Source: Phaeosaccion multiseriatum (lineage: Eukaryota > Ochrophyta, other classes). From it: a stretch of DNA of 64,000 bases. Every line of letters begins with the position of its first letter. Position 1 is the first letter of the stretch. The stretch is taken from assembly GCA_965112735.1 (NCBI GenBank), contig OZ218963.1, forward strand, positions 1,054,001 through 1,118,000, given 5' to 3'. Below the pieces are notes generated by a model. It was given only the letters and a program-made list of their open reading frames with translations. It ran no database searches and was not told the origin of the DNA. The position numbers and the translations under genes were made by a program. This document shows positions 1 to 10,815 of the stretch, in pieces.

Positions 1-654
1 GTGCTCCAAATGCTTGGCCATTCTAGAGGTAGGCAGCAGCACGCCACACGCGTTGGTGCAGTCAGTGGTATTCTCCTCCTCGAGCTGCTCGACTGCTGCC
101 GTCATGGGCCCTCTGGGAGGGGGGCGGCGACTTTGACGCAGCCTGGTCGGTGTCTTTCGCCCGTCCTGTTCGCTTCGCTTCATGATTGAGGACAGGAGCG
201 CCGCCTTCTCCGTGTCCGCCTGTCGCAACTCGGCGTGCAGAAGCTGGAGCTGATCCTCCCACGCCAACCCCTCCTCCTCCGCCTGCTGCTGCTGCTGCTC
301 CTCCTCCTCCTGCTCTTGCGGTGCCGCAGGGGCGGGCACGGAGAGCAGGGCTGGCACGAGACTCAGCGTCGGTGCTGGCGGTGCCGCCGAAAGTGAGGGG
401 GCCGAGCCCGAGGCCGGCGAGAGTCGGTGGTTGTGCTGGCGCATGACATACGGCCAAAGCCGAATGTGGCCACTCCTGTGAAGTTCATCAGTATGCTCCG
501 AAAACGTTCTGCTCTTGCCCCTCTGCCGATCCAGAATTGTGGTGAAAGAGCTCAACTCCCGAGTGCGAAGGAGCTCTTCGCCTTCGCTCTCGCTGCTGCT
601 GCTCCTTGGGCTTCTGCTTCCATCCTCTCCCTCCCCGTCCAGTCCCATCGCCAT
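1..654 (-). CDS. Unrecognised protein, N-terminal part, runs off left edge
   Basis: An open frame of 218 codons starts at an ATG at 654 and stays open to base 1, so the 3' part lies outside the window. The start is chosen because the frame is coding-like from that ATG on and because 159 bases separate it from the divergent gene at 814. The protein begins with an acidic, Ser-rich segment. It then has a compact stretch around residues 55-75 (including HIRLWPYVMRQHN), a Pro/Ala/Ser-rich linker, and a Gln/Glu tract followed by a likely helix (LAWEDQLQLLHAELRQADTE). The last visible residues contain C-x3-C and H-x2-H spacing (DCTNACG...MAKHLEH), which might be a zinc-binding site. I do not recognise the family. 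Confidence is good that it is coding and low for any role. Confidence 0.6.
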   Translation of the reverse strand, partial: MAMGLDGEGEDGSRSPRSSSSESEGEELLRTRELSSFTTILDRQRGKSRTFSEHTDELHRSGHIRLWPYVMRQHNHRLSPASGSAPSLSAAPPAPTLSLVPALLSVPAPAAPQEQEEEEQQQQQAEEEGLAWEDQLQLLHAELRQADTEKAALLSSIMKRSEQDGRKTPTRLRQSRRPPPRGPMTAAVEQLEEENTTDCTNACGVLLPTSRMAKHLEH

Positions 655-813
655 TGGGACGAGAGGGGGAAGGGCAGAAGTCTCACCACCTAGCAAACTA
701 TGCCATCAGAGAGGTGGTGAGTGATCATTTCACCGTTTCGGATTTCGAAAGGTGCGGATGGCATCCGATGGTGCACATCAAAGCACGGAGAATCTTCAAA
801 AACAAAAACAACA
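655..813. promoter_or_regulatory. Divergent intergenic region, probable bidirectional promoter
   Basis: These 159 bases separate the start codons of two oppositely oriented genes (654 minus, 814 plus). No clear TATA box is seen. A shared or overlapping promoter is inferred from spacing alone. Confidence 0.4.
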
Positions 814-858
814 ATGAGCGCGCGAAGGCCGACATTGAGAAGGAGGAGGCCCGGGCAA

Positions 859-889
<31 letters not shown>

Positions 890-1975
890 CGGCCAGCGCT
901 GGCTTTCTCTGCTCTGCAGCTGCTGCCGCCTCTCAACATCAACACCATCGGTACCTCATGAGGCCAGCGTTTGCCACTCACAGCTGCGCAAGTATGCGTC
1001 CAGCACCGCGTCTGCGAAACCCCCGAATGAGGGCGGGCTCCTCTTCGACAGACACCAATTCCCCAGAAGCGCCGGGAGCAGGAGGGGAAGTCGTTGTAGA
1101 CGATGAAGCGGAGGGGCAGACGTACGCCGAGAGACAGCAGGCGATTTTCAAGCTCATCCGGGAAGGGAATGCTGCGGGTGGGAGTCTCTCCTGGATGGAT
1201 CCAAGCCAGGTCACGGCCGGCCTCCCCAGGACTAGGGCAAAGAGGCCGGCGAGGTCTGGCAACGCGGCGGCTGGTGTCCCGCTGACCGACAAGGACAGAG
1301 AGGACATGGCCATGCGGGCGCAGCTGGTGAGTCGGCCCGATTGCTTTCTCCCTGTCTTAAGCTTGTGTTGCTGAGACTCATGCTCCGCTGCTTTTTGTTT
1401 TGTCTTCTCTTTCAGCGCCAAGACAAGGTCGCGGCAAGCTACAGGAAGAGGCAGCTGCGCCTTGTCGGCGACCACGTGTTCCTGTCCCTGCTCGGAGTGG
1501 GCGCGTGCTGGGGCTTCTTCTCCGTCACAGCGGCGCAGAGGTGAGTGAGCTTGGGACAGGCACGCGAGCAACCCCCCGTCCCCTGGTGTGTTGGGTGCTA
1601 ACAGTGTTGTTACGTATCCCTCGCTGGTGCTGTGCAGCTACGCGCTGGGAGCCTTCTTCGCTACTCTGTACTTGTACCTTCTGAGCCGATACGTGGAGAC
1701 CCTGGGCAAGGAGGGCGGCGGCGGTGGCGGGGGAAGCTCTCGGCTTGTTCTCTCGGGAGCTCTGATTTGGATCTGCGGCAAGAACCCAAACTTCAGTGTG
1801 GCGCCAGCGGTCCTAGGTGGGTAGTGGTCGAGTGCACTTTTCTTGTGAATCCTCTTATCTCACTCGTTGCCCCCCCCGCTTTATGGATGTACACATGCAC
1901 ACACCAGGCTTCTTTTCTTATCAGGTCGCCACTCTGCTTCAGGCGCTGTACTATGACGCAGATGACAGTGACTAA
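814..1975 (+). CDS. Plastid ATP synthase assembly factor, CGL160/AtpI-like
   Basis: Four exons, 814-1326, 1416-1540, 1638-1816 and 1908-1975, join in phase to give 294 residues. In the last intron the acceptor at 1907 is preferred to the one at 1925 because only it keeps the family ending (LGFFSYQVATLLQALYYD). The N-terminus is Arg/Ala-rich with a hydrophobic Ala stretch, as in leaders for complex plastids, and is followed by an acidic linker. The C-terminal 120 residues hold four membrane segments and the pattern of bacterial UncI/AtpI and plant CGL160: LGAFFATLYLYLLSRYVETL, then RLVLSGALIWICGKN, then the last helix. In those families the domain helps assemble the c-ring of CF0 in the thylakoid membrane. 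A Gly run interrupts the loop between helices 2 and 3. The stop lies only 26 bases from the stop of the convergent AP-3 gene. The assignment rests on membrane topology and motif similarity. Confidence 0.65.
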
Positions 1976-2001
1976 CAACTCCTCGGTTCAGCTCAGCTCC
2001 A

Positions 2002-5000
2002 TCACGGGAGCAGCGTTTCCTCCTGCTCTTGTATGGTCTTCTTTACCGCGGCCAATAGCAGCGGCGCTTGGACGGCGTTGTCGCACGCTACAGACAGCGA
2101 AGCCTTGCCACCTGTCGCCGGCACGAGTCTGACAAGGACCTTGTCGTTGCCCTGCGTCCCTGTGAGTGTACGACCGCTGAACTGCAGAGCATCGTCCTCT
2201 GCCGCCTCTCCGTCTCCCTGGCCCTGGACGACGGGCGACACGTTCATGGCCATGACCACTCTAGCCGCAAGGCTTGGCCGAAGCTTGGGGAGGGCCGCCG
2301 GTAGTGCCACTTGGCTCGTGGCCTCGTTCAGGCTTCCGCTCAGTGCTTGCCACTCGGCCGCAAACTCCGTGGCGCTCATGATAACCGGCCAAACCAGCTC
2401 CTGTGCGGCCGACAGGGGGGGGGGGGGGGGTCGGGTGGGGGATGCCCGGGCGGCCAATGAATACTCTAACTTAGTACATCAATCATCGTACATGTTGTTG
2501 TCGGCCTCTTGCCCCCCCTCTCCCTAAGCGCGCTTACCTCGGCGGTGCATGTGATTGTCACCATGTTGCTGCCTTTGTCACTTTTAATCTCAAAGCGCAC
2601 TTCCTTGTTGCTGCGTCCACCGAAGTCTACTCTCATTTCGACGACTTTGCTCTCACCAGCAGCCAGGCTTGACACTTCGCCAAAGCCTTGCACTGGAGTC
2701 CCGTCTCGCGGAGGGACCATCTTGATGCGCCGAATGGCGACGTCTCGCGCATTTCGCAGAGTCAGGCGGAGCCCGAGTTCCGTCCCTACCCGAGCATAAG
2801 CCCCTCTTTGGAAAGCAAAGGTCACTTCTAAGCCCCGTCCCATCTCGTGCTTGAGCAGAGTCGCCGGCCGGGATAGGGATAGGGTCGGCATCTCCTGCAC
2901 CTTCGCGCCGTGTGCGCCGTGCGGCTGGCCCACATTCCCGCTTCTGCCGCTGCTGCTGCTGCTGCTGCTGCCAACACGCGGGATGACATGTCGTGCCAGC
3001 GGTACCGAGGGGGGCGGGGCTGCCCCGTAGTCGAGGGCGGGAGCCAGAGCACTCATGTCAAGCAAGCTCTGCCCTTCTTCTCCATCCTCAGCTTCACTCC
3101 CTTGCTCGGATCCGCCATCGCTGCTGCTACTACTACTGCTGCTACTACTGCTCCTGCTTCTGCTGCTACTTGACCTCTCACTCTCACTCTCGCTCTCGCT
3201 TTCACTCCGCTCACTACTGGCGTCGTCGCTGCTGCTACCACTGTCGCTACTTCCCGAGGACTCATCTGAGCTGCCGCTACTGCTGCTACTACTGCCGCCG
3301 CTGCTGCTGCTGGACTCTAAAAAGTCCTCATCGTCTTCGGAAACGCCTCCCCTGGCTTGTGCCCCTCCATGTGCCCCTCCATGTCCAGCGGGAGGGGCCT
3401 CGTGGGGAGGGTCTCGGATGCTTGAACTCGTCCCCTTTGTCGCCCACTTGGGCAGCTCCAGGTACCCACTGAAAGAACAGTAACAATCACGCAAAATTAG
3501 ATTCAAGCGCGCGGGAAGGGGCCAAGAGGGACGTGGTCCTCACTCTCACCTGACGCGGAAGCCCACCAGCGCGGACAAGCTTCCCACGGAGAAAGTGGGC
3601 AAGCTTCCACCGTCCTCCTGGAGCTGCTGCAGATACGCACCCATGTCTGCCACTGGCATGGGCTTGCCAGGCAGAAGGATACCCTGCGCCATACTCCTCA
3701 AGGCCACTAGCAAGTTCTCGTCCACACCGTCTTCGCTGGTGGTGAGCCCCAGCAGCGCTGTGAGAAACCTGCCTCTGTCTCGAATATCGGGCTCCAGGTC
3801 GAAGCGCGCCAGTTCCATGACATAGGCAGCAAGATTCTGGACAGTATCCTGCTCGGGGCAGCGCAAAGCGAGCTTGACCGCATACGTCAATATCTGAGGA
3901 GGGAGAGGGACAAGTCGCGTATTAATTAGGTTGTGGGATGTACGAGTAGAGATTCTGCCCCGAGCCATGCTCATACATACATACATACATACATACATAC
4001 ATACATACATACATACATACATACATACCTGCACTTTCACTTCGTACTCTTGGCTCTGAAAGGCGGTGGCCAGCAGTCTCAGTACGTCGGCAGCAATATC
4101 TGCAATGGGTGCGTAAAACTCGCCCGCGATCCAAACGAGAGTGGACACCGCACTCGGTTGCGTCAGCAAAGGTCTCCTCCGCCCGCCTGCTGGGGCTTCT
4201 CCCGCTTTCTCCAACCCGTCCTCTTCCTCGCCTGCCCCTTCACCCTTGAGGAACTGGACAAGTAAGCCCACTAATCGCCTCACGACGTCATTGGGCGTCG
4301 TCTGAAGGCCGGGGAGCTGCTGCAGGAGTTGCCGAATTACCACCACCGCGCCACTCACCACCACATCGCTTTGACTGGCGCACACCAGCGTCAATAGCCC
4401 ACTCAAGCACTGCTCCGTTACCTGCATCAGTACATCAACAGCACGAAGGCCAGTCAGCCGTCTGGCCCTCACTTAACTCACTCACGCTCTCGATTACTTA
4501 CGCCCTCAGTCACTGAGTCATTCGCTCAGGCTCTTAGTCGCTCCCTCAGGCTCTGAGCCACTAACTTCCTTCCTCACTGACCCCTTCACTGTCCCCTCCC
4601 TGCCTCTCTCCGTCACTCCCTCACTTCCTCTTTCACTCACTTCCTGCCTCACTCGCTAACTCCATCACTCCCTCACCAAAATCATTCACCCCCTCAACTC
4701 AATCCCTCCCGCACTCAATTCCCTCACTCACTCACTCACCTCCGGCAGGCCCTCTGCGACGGCCACCCTCCCCACGGCCTTGACGGCGTTCCCCACGAAG
4801 CCCTTGTCGCTATGGCGCATGTACCCTTGCAGCTCCAACAACACCTGACCCGCATTCTCTCGGCTCACGAGGCAGGTCATCACCTCAAGCTTCAAATTGG
4901 CTACAAACGCGGGGTCGGACGCCTGATGGGGCGAGGCAGAGCACAAGGGGAGAAGGAAGCATTTCGATGTGTTGGAGAGAGTCCAACCCTCCACTTGCAG

Positions 5001-6768
5001 AGAGCCCTCCTCGCGTGCGAACCAACCTTGACGAAGAACTCCTTGAGGAATGGGCGGAAGGTCTCCTTCTCCTCCTGAGCGATGCGGTGAATGGCGTGCA
5101 ACACCACAAACTGGATCTCGCGGTTGTTGCGCAGAATACGGACCATCGCCTTTCAATGCATGGGTCAAGGGCAGAGTAGCTACACAGTTAGGAGGAGGTG
5201 CTCTTATCTTCCCCATAAGCACAAGCTCGCCACCTCTTCCCCGTACCTTGGCCAGAGTGGTCTGTGCCGCTCCGCCTGCCGCACCGCTTGTGCCGCAGTG
5301 AAAGTGCAGTGTACACACGGCAAGTACCACCCCTGCGTTTCTAGACTTGAGCAATGGCATGGACGAGCGCAATAGCAGACGGTGGTCAGGGTCCACGTTC
5401 GCCCCAATATCCTCATCATCGGCCATGGTACTGAATCGGCTTCCGAAGTGGCTGCCGTTTGCGTCGGGCGGTGCGCCCCTCCGTTCGGAAGGAGCCGAGC
5501 TGGGTACTTCCTCTTCGGTGGACTCATCCTCCTCGTCCGAATAAAAGGCCCTCCGGACCACGCGCTTCTTTGTCTTGCCTCTGGGCGGGGGTGGGCCGTT
5601 CCTCCCACCTTCCCCCTCCCCGTCCACGGCCCCACTTTGCTGCTGCTGCTGCTGCTGCTGCTGTTGGGCCGCTTTGAGAACGCCGCTGGCCATTGCTGCT
5701 TTCGACGCTGTGAGCTTCGGACAAGGGTCTGTGAACTGCGCACGCGCGTAGCTGGTAAGTACACGCAGAATGATCATCTGCCCCCATTCGTCCACGTCTG
5801 CGAGCAGGTGACACAACTTGCGGAAGGCCGGGTGCAGCACTTCCCAGTGAGTTGGGCAGACTTCGGCATACGACGCGACTGCCGAGCCCAGGACCATGGT
5901 GGAGCCGTCCTGTTGGAAGACACATTTGGGAGGGGGTCATGTAAGCGGTCAGTCTTTGGCGCGGAGGCGCTGTCCCGCCCACAGAGGCGCTCACCTTGAG
6001 TAGCTTTTCTAGCATCGAAATGAGCTGCAGTTTCTGATCTGGATCCAGGGCGTAGATCTTTGGTACAGCATTGGCAGCACATTTGCGGACGTAGGGCGAA
6101 CTGTCACTCGCACACTTTCGCACCGCGAGCAGCTGAGGGGCAGGGGCAGGGGCACGCGAGAGTTACGTACGCGGCGGTACCAAAACTATATCATCTCCTA
6201 CTGTACTGTACCTGGATCTGTATAATGTCAGGCACACGAATGCTGGTCATGACCCGGAGAGCCAGTGCTCGGATGAGCTGGTTGCTCGCAGCCAGGTCTT
6301 TCTGGAAAGAATTGACGGACAACAACGCCAGCTCGCGGCAGGTCGCGTCTGCATCGGCGTAGTGCACTGTACACACGAGAGCGACCAAGAAGAACCAAAA
6401 GCGAATCAGTCAATCTGGCGACACACGGTCCACTTCCTCCGCTTTGACTCACCGAGGTAGTTGTAGACCATCTTCTTGACCTCTACGCTGCGCACCACCA
6501 CATTCTTTACCACGTCCGCGAAGAACTCGCTCACGTCTTTCCCCTTGCTGAGCATCGCCAAGAGCCACTTCATACCCTTTAGCTTGTCCGCTTCCTTCGG
6601 ACGAGCCAGGTACTCCTTCACCTGTACCCCCCCACATTTCGACAGAGATCCAATGAGAAGACAAACCACGAGGGACAAGGGTTGCTCCAAAGTACTAACC
6701 TTCGCGGGGTGGAGACTCTCCTCGAAGAAGTGGGCCTCTCCTCCTTGCAAGGCCGTCATTTGCGCCAT
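2002..6768 (-). CDS. AP3B1: AP-3 complex subunit beta
   Basis: Eleven exons keep continuous phase: 6768-6700, 6621-6453, 6366-6212, 6132-5995, 5909-5247, 5149-5027, 4922-4740, 4421-4029, 3893-3550, 3468-2538, 2400-2002. They give about 1188 residues, near the usual beta-3 size. The adaptin trunk covers roughly residues 1-740. Family-typical pieces include [39 protein letters not shown] and [21 protein letters not shown] Gln tract (about residue 260) and a basic/acidic linker interrupt the trunk. Residues about 775-870 form an acidic Ser-rich hinge, the hallmark of beta-3 and a phosphorylation-rich region in animals. A beta-type ear domain follows. AP-3 sorts membrane cargo from endosomes or Golgi to lysosome/vacuole-like compartments. 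The start at 6768 is the first ATG and lies 133 bases from a divergent gene. Several introns carry repeats (see 3972, 4422). Confidence 0.93.
2415..2430. repeat. Poly-G tract in last AP-3 beta intron
   Basis: Sixteen G on the plus strand form a poly-C tract in the gene's sense, directly before the acceptor at 2401, so it can serve as the polypyrimidine tract. Confidence 0.85.
3972..4027. repeat. (ATAC)n microsatellite beginning at a splice donor
   Basis: About 14 ATAC units on the plus strand read (GTAT)n in the sense of the AP-3 beta gene. The array starts exactly at the donor after the exon ending at 4029, so every unit resembles a weak donor (GTATGT). Confidence 0.9.
4422..4739 (-). repeat. 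AP-3 beta intron of degenerate GAGTGAGG-like repeats
   Basis: This 318-base intron is almost entirely imprecise repeats of CTCACTC/CCCTCACT (plus strand). In the gene's sense it opens GTGAGTGAGTGAG, so the repeat grows out of the donor motif. No coding potential is seen. Confidence 0.7.
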
Positions 6769-6901
6769 CGCATCTCCGTTCTCCTTAGCCGATTTTCCTT
6801 CCCGGACTCGAATCCGCAGCGAATCACAGTTGGTTCGAGCTTAACCGCCATCAGGGGGATTAGATCGGTGTCGCGAATGGGGGGGGCATAGTGGGAGAGA
6901 T
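6769..6901. promoter_or_regulatory. Divergent intergenic region between AP-3 beta and a secreted protein
   Basis: There are 133 bases between two start codons on opposite strands, including a G run at about 6879-6886. A bidirectional promoter is inferred from spacing only. Confidence 0.4.
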
Positions 6902-8639
6902 ATGCGCTTCGCTACCCTCTTCGTCCTCTTCCTTGGTATCGCCCGGGCGACGGGCCAATGGACCAGTCAAGCAGACAAGTACGAAGAGTACATGGTGAGC
7001 CAGGAAGTGGTGCTTGACGAGGAGCTCAAGAGTGGGGACTACGTGGAGGACTTCTTCTATCCAGCCCGCTCCTACGAAGATGTGGACGTGTACAGCTACG
7101 ACTTCCCTCCGAGCAGCGACTACGCGATTGGGCTCATTGTGGACCCTTGCCTTGGCGGGGAGTACGACTGCTGCAATGGGGTCTACGGTGCGCCGGAGTA
7201 CGCAATCCTGACGGACCATGACGACTTGGACTTCAGGCTTGAAGAGAAGACGTACTACGCGGACGCCGGGGAGATCCTAGCCAATGTGCTGCTCGTGGGG
7301 GAGGATGGGAGTGCGATCGACGCGGACCAGAGCAGACTCGCAGACGACGAGATTGTCATTGACGAGTCGTGTGTGGCGGAGGGCAACCCCCACAGCTACT
7401 GCGTGGGTGCGCGGGAGGCCAACGTGCGCTCGTCGCATCTGGCGCCGTGCATGGACAACAACCAGACGGTAGACTCCACGGCGGGCTGCTATGACGTTGA
7501 GGGGAACGCCCTGGAGTACTGTACAGCCGTCGCGTACTCCCAGACCGCTCTGAGTGTCGTGTGCGGGGGAGACTACGCGGATGATGAACATTGCGGAACG
7601 TTCATCGAAGTGCACATGGCGAATGCAAATGACTATCTAGCGGTAAGAGCTGCAGGCTTGGATGGATGCATTTGGTTTGCTCCATGCTTAGCTGGTGGGA
7701 CAACAAGCCAACAAGCTTGTTGGCCCCTCCCCTATTTAGAGTATGGTGCTCAACTGTCATGTGTTTCGCTGCTACTGTTCTCGTCTCTCTCTCTTTCAGG
7801 TGGAGGACATTATATCTGAAACCAAAATAACCACAACCAACACCACGGGATACACTACAACGACAGTAGATCTGACCTGGCAGAACGACTCCAACAAGGT
7901 GCTGTGCGCACTCGAGTACTCTTCGATTCTTCTCGACAATATGGTTCTCATTGCAGAAGACGCACCGTCCTGCTGCTGTCCTGCCAAGTATAGCCAGGGC
8001 ACCAGCCTCGGTTCCTTCGTGTGTCCCTTGATTGACGACGACGAAGGCCCTTTTGCCGTGACGCCCGAGGACATAGACGGCAAGTTTGCGCATGAGGCCG
8101 AGCTAAAAGAGTACCCCTTCTGCCCTGGGGACCTGGACGTGAATGAGGATAAGGTCATGGTGAGCGACTACTCCTCCGCCTGGAACCGGTCCTACACGAG
8201 AGAAGCAGATACCGTACGCTGGGACAATGACACCAAGGAATACAGCAGCAACGATTTGGAGGGGGGCTACGAGGACGTGTGCGGCTATTTTGATGCTTGC
8301 GGAGCCATGGAGACGTCCGGCAGCTGCACGGGGAATGATGTGGAATACTCCTTTGCGGGGTACAAGGGGAAGGTCACGTTTGTGCCCAGCGACTTGGACG
8401 AGGGGCAGTACGGAGTGACCTTTAACGACGGGCGGACGAGCTACTACTTCAACGATGAGCATGTGCAGCTGGAGTTTGACCACAACTTTGAGCTGTGGTG
8501 GGTACAGAGGACGAGGTATAACTTCATTGTGCAGCGCAGAAAGGCCTTTGCAGTGGCCAGCCCTACGTGCACCTTCGACGATACCAACAACAGATACTTT
8601 CCCTATGCCATCTTGTCGGACGGCGAACCGCTGGCGTGA
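6902..8639 (+). CDS. Secreted acidic Cys-containing protein, unknown function
   Basis: Two exons, 6902-7642 and 7800-8639, are joined by a phase-0 GT-AG intron and give 526 residues. The N-terminus is a clear signal peptide (MRFATLFVLFLGIARATGQW). The mature part is strongly acidic, rich in Asp, Glu and Tyr, with scattered Cys including CCNG, SCCCP and GSCTGND, and several N-x-S/T glycosylation sites (for example NNQT, NTTGY, NDSN, NRSY, NDT). No membrane anchor is visible, so secretion or residence in the endomembrane lumen is likely. Acidic composition plus disulphides would suit a cell-surface or calcium-rich extracellular protein, but that is speculation. I do not recognise the family. 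It sits head-to-head with AP-3 beta and tail-to-tail with PPIL1. Confidence 0.85.
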
Positions 8640-9240
8640 TTGATCCTCTGTGGGGGGACTTGAAACTTGATGATGGGGAAGGATGTATCCGCGCAAACGC
8701 GACGGCATGAGGAGGGCCTTCCACCTTGCGGTTGGCGGATGTGCGCCGAGTTTCGAGACCCAAAGGATTCCTCTCCTCTCCGCACTTGCACTGACTGAGA
8801 GATGACACGCAGGTGGCTGGCACTGGCGACACTGACTTGACTCTGGGGACACGTCGGCGTGGGGACGTCAGGCATGGCGACAGGTTGCCCTACAAGAGCG
8901 TCAAGCGGTGGTGGTAAGGGAGGACAAGGAGGGCGGCAGCGCAGTGAGCACGAGCACCAGAAATCAGTCCACGGCGAGGGCGAGGGCGAGCGTCTTTCGC
9001 CACACCTCGCGCAGCGGCCCGTTCGGTCTACTTTCTTCTGTTGCCGACCCTTTTCTGTGACTCTCCGAGACATGGTCTTCTCTCCCGGAGCAGGGAACAG
9101 GTGGCTCGGCTCCCTCCCTTGTTGCCTCCGCGGCCAAAGCGCTCGCTCGCCCGCTACTGCGCCTGGTGCAGAGAAAGAGAGCGGTATCTACAATACCGAA
9201 TTGTAACTAGATATATATCATACATTGTACAAGAGAGCGC
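8640..9240. other. Convergent intergenic spacer, no gene seen
   Basis: This 601-base spacer lies between two gene ends and should hold both 3' untranslated regions. Short open frames on both strands lack recognisable features. An AT-rich patch (GATATATATCATAC near 9209-9222) just past the PPIL1 stop could take part in 3' end formation. Confidence 0.5.
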
Positions 9241-9967
9241 TTATTCTTGTATTGGACCTGCTGGTGCCCCTGCGTGAATTTTGGTACTAAAGATCCTAAT
9301 CTCCTGGTTCGGCCTGTCTTCAGCGTCTGTGCCGGTCATGCCCATCCTCTTTACGACACTCATCCCGTCAGACACTCGCCCAAAGATGGAGTGTTTCCCA
9401 TCCAACCAAGGCGCCGGCGCCAGCGTAACGAAGAATTGACTTCCGTTGGTGTTGGGGCCCGTGTTGGCCATGGACAGGACCCCGGCACCCACGTGCTTGA
9501 GACTGGTGCGGGAAGAGGGGGATGGGGAAACACATATGTCAGAAACACGCCCCTCTCTTCTTTCCAAACACGCTTCTTTGCACGGCACAGCACGAAGCAG
9601 GAAGTCTGCCCACACCCACCTGCTGGATATCTCGTCTTGGAACTTTCCACCCCACACGCTCTCCCCGCCCCGCCCAGTGCCCGAGGGATCCCCCCCCTGT
9701 ATCATAAAATCTTTCACGACCCTGTGGAAAATGGTGCTGTTGTAGTAGCCTCTCTCTGCCAGTCCTGCAAAGTTTAAGCAAGTGTTTGGGGCGTGGTTGT
9801 AGTACAGCTCGACCGTAAAGGAGCCCTGGCGGAGAGAAAGAGAGGGGGCGGAGCAGATCGCACGAGAGACGTTGTCAGGCAACCCCTCCATCCACAGTTA
9901 TTCGCTTCGCACATCAGTTCCTCACCATCGAAGTCTCAAAGGAGACATGGGTCGCCTGGGCAGCCAT
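9241..9967 (-). CDS. PPIL1: Peptidyl-prolyl cis-trans isomerase PPIL1-like (spliceosomal cyclophilin)
   Basis: Three exons, 9967-9926, 9825-9620 and 9502-9241, give 169 residues, almost the length of human PPIL1. The 14-residue first exon ends ETSM and joins GSFTVELYYNHAPNTC, matching the PPIL1 beginning. Cyclophilin active-site elements are present: FHRVVKDFMIQGGDP, GTGRGGESVWGGKFQDE, MANTGPNTNGSQFFVTL, WLDGKHSIFGRV. The catalytic Arg of FHR and the Phe and Trp of the cyclosporin pocket are all there. PPIL1 binds SKIP/SNW1 in the spliceosome, so a nuclear role in pre-mRNA splicing is expected. The gene is head-to-head with the selenoprotein S gene, with 108 bases between start codons. Confidence 0.95.
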
Positions 9968-10075
9968 TTTGTCGGGTCTGCGACAGTGGCGCTACGCCGC
10001 CTTCGGAGACTAATATATTACACCCTTAAGTGCCATCTATGGTTGTCTAAAAGTAATGCCTTCGGAGATATCTGG
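9968..10075. promoter_or_regulatory. Divergent promoter region of PPIL1 and SELENOS genes
   Basis: The gap between start codons is 108 bases. It contains CTAATATATTACACC near 10010-10024, the only AT-rich patch there. A shared promoter is inferred. Confidence 0.45.
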
Positions 10076-10789
10076 ATGGATGACCAACACGCGCAGGGGC
10101 TGTTTCTTGCTTCCTCGCCCCTCCAAATCGACGAGCTCCTCCGCCCCCTTAAGGGGAGATTGCGCCAAGTTAGCTCCACTCCCCTAGAGCACAGTATGGA
10201 CGGCTCTTCAGTGCCTCACGTACAGGAGGTGGAAGAGAATCTGTTGAGGCAGGTTGGGAGCTTCTTCCGAAAGTGAGTCGCCGAAATCTCTCCCCCTACA
10301 GGTTTTACCAATGCCACCCCCCCATTCCTCACTCTGACACACTTCCTCCCCTCCGCGCCTTGCAGTTTTGGCTGGACGATTGTGTTTTTGCTCATCGTCT
10401 GGTATAATGTCAAGGAACATGTGTACGCCGCGCTTGCAGAGAGAAAGCGGGCATCCTCTCTACGAGAGGCCAATGACCCGTCGAGGACTCGTCTTCTGGA
10501 CTCGGAGAGGACGCGCGCGCGGGCTCTCCAGCAGGCGAGACTGCTCGAGGAGGCGAAAGAAAGGCAGGCAGAGGAGGCTGCCAAGGCTCTGGAAAGGAGA
10601 AGGACTGCGGCCGAGGGCAAAGGGGATGATCCGCCCAAGCCCAAGCCAAAGCCAAAGCCAAAGCCGAAGAAGAGGTTAACAATGAGCTCCGAGGGTGGCA
10701 ACCCTCTCATGGGCGGGGGAGGCATTGGCGGCTACAGGCCGTCTAATGCGCGGCGTATGGGAGGAGGAGGAGGAGGGTGACGGCGGTAG
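10076..10789 (+). CDS. SELENOS: Selenoprotein S (VIMP) homologue with in-frame TGA
   Basis: Exon 1 is 10076-10272 and exon 2 starts at 10366. The frame reaches TGA at 10778-10780, then two CGG codons and TAG at 10787-10789. Read through, the product is 206 residues ending Gly-rich-Sec-Arg-Arg, against 189 in human with Sec next to last. The family layout is clear: a lumenal/helical N-terminus, one membrane helix (FGWTIVFLLIVWY), a long charged coiled coil (ERTRARALQQARLLEEAKER), a Lys-Pro repeat, then the tail motif GGNPLMGGGGIGGYRPSNAR, like the vertebrate YNPL/SWRPG tail. The protein sits in the ER membrane and recruits p97/VCP for ER-associated degradation; Sec gives it reductase activity in animals. 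If TGA is a plain stop, the protein is 203 residues. The start at 10076 is chosen because earlier in-frame ATGs lie within the PPIL1 first exon. The family call is strong; the Sec call is inferred from position. Confidence 0.85.
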
Positions 10790-10815
10790 AGCTGGGAGAC
10801 TGGCCGCTGGGAGCA

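Noticed and set aside
1908-1960. Acceptor at 1925 for the last CGL160-like exon
   Set aside because: It would give a frame ending after a few unrelated residues. The acceptor at 1907 restores the family ending and a sensible stop at 1973-1975.
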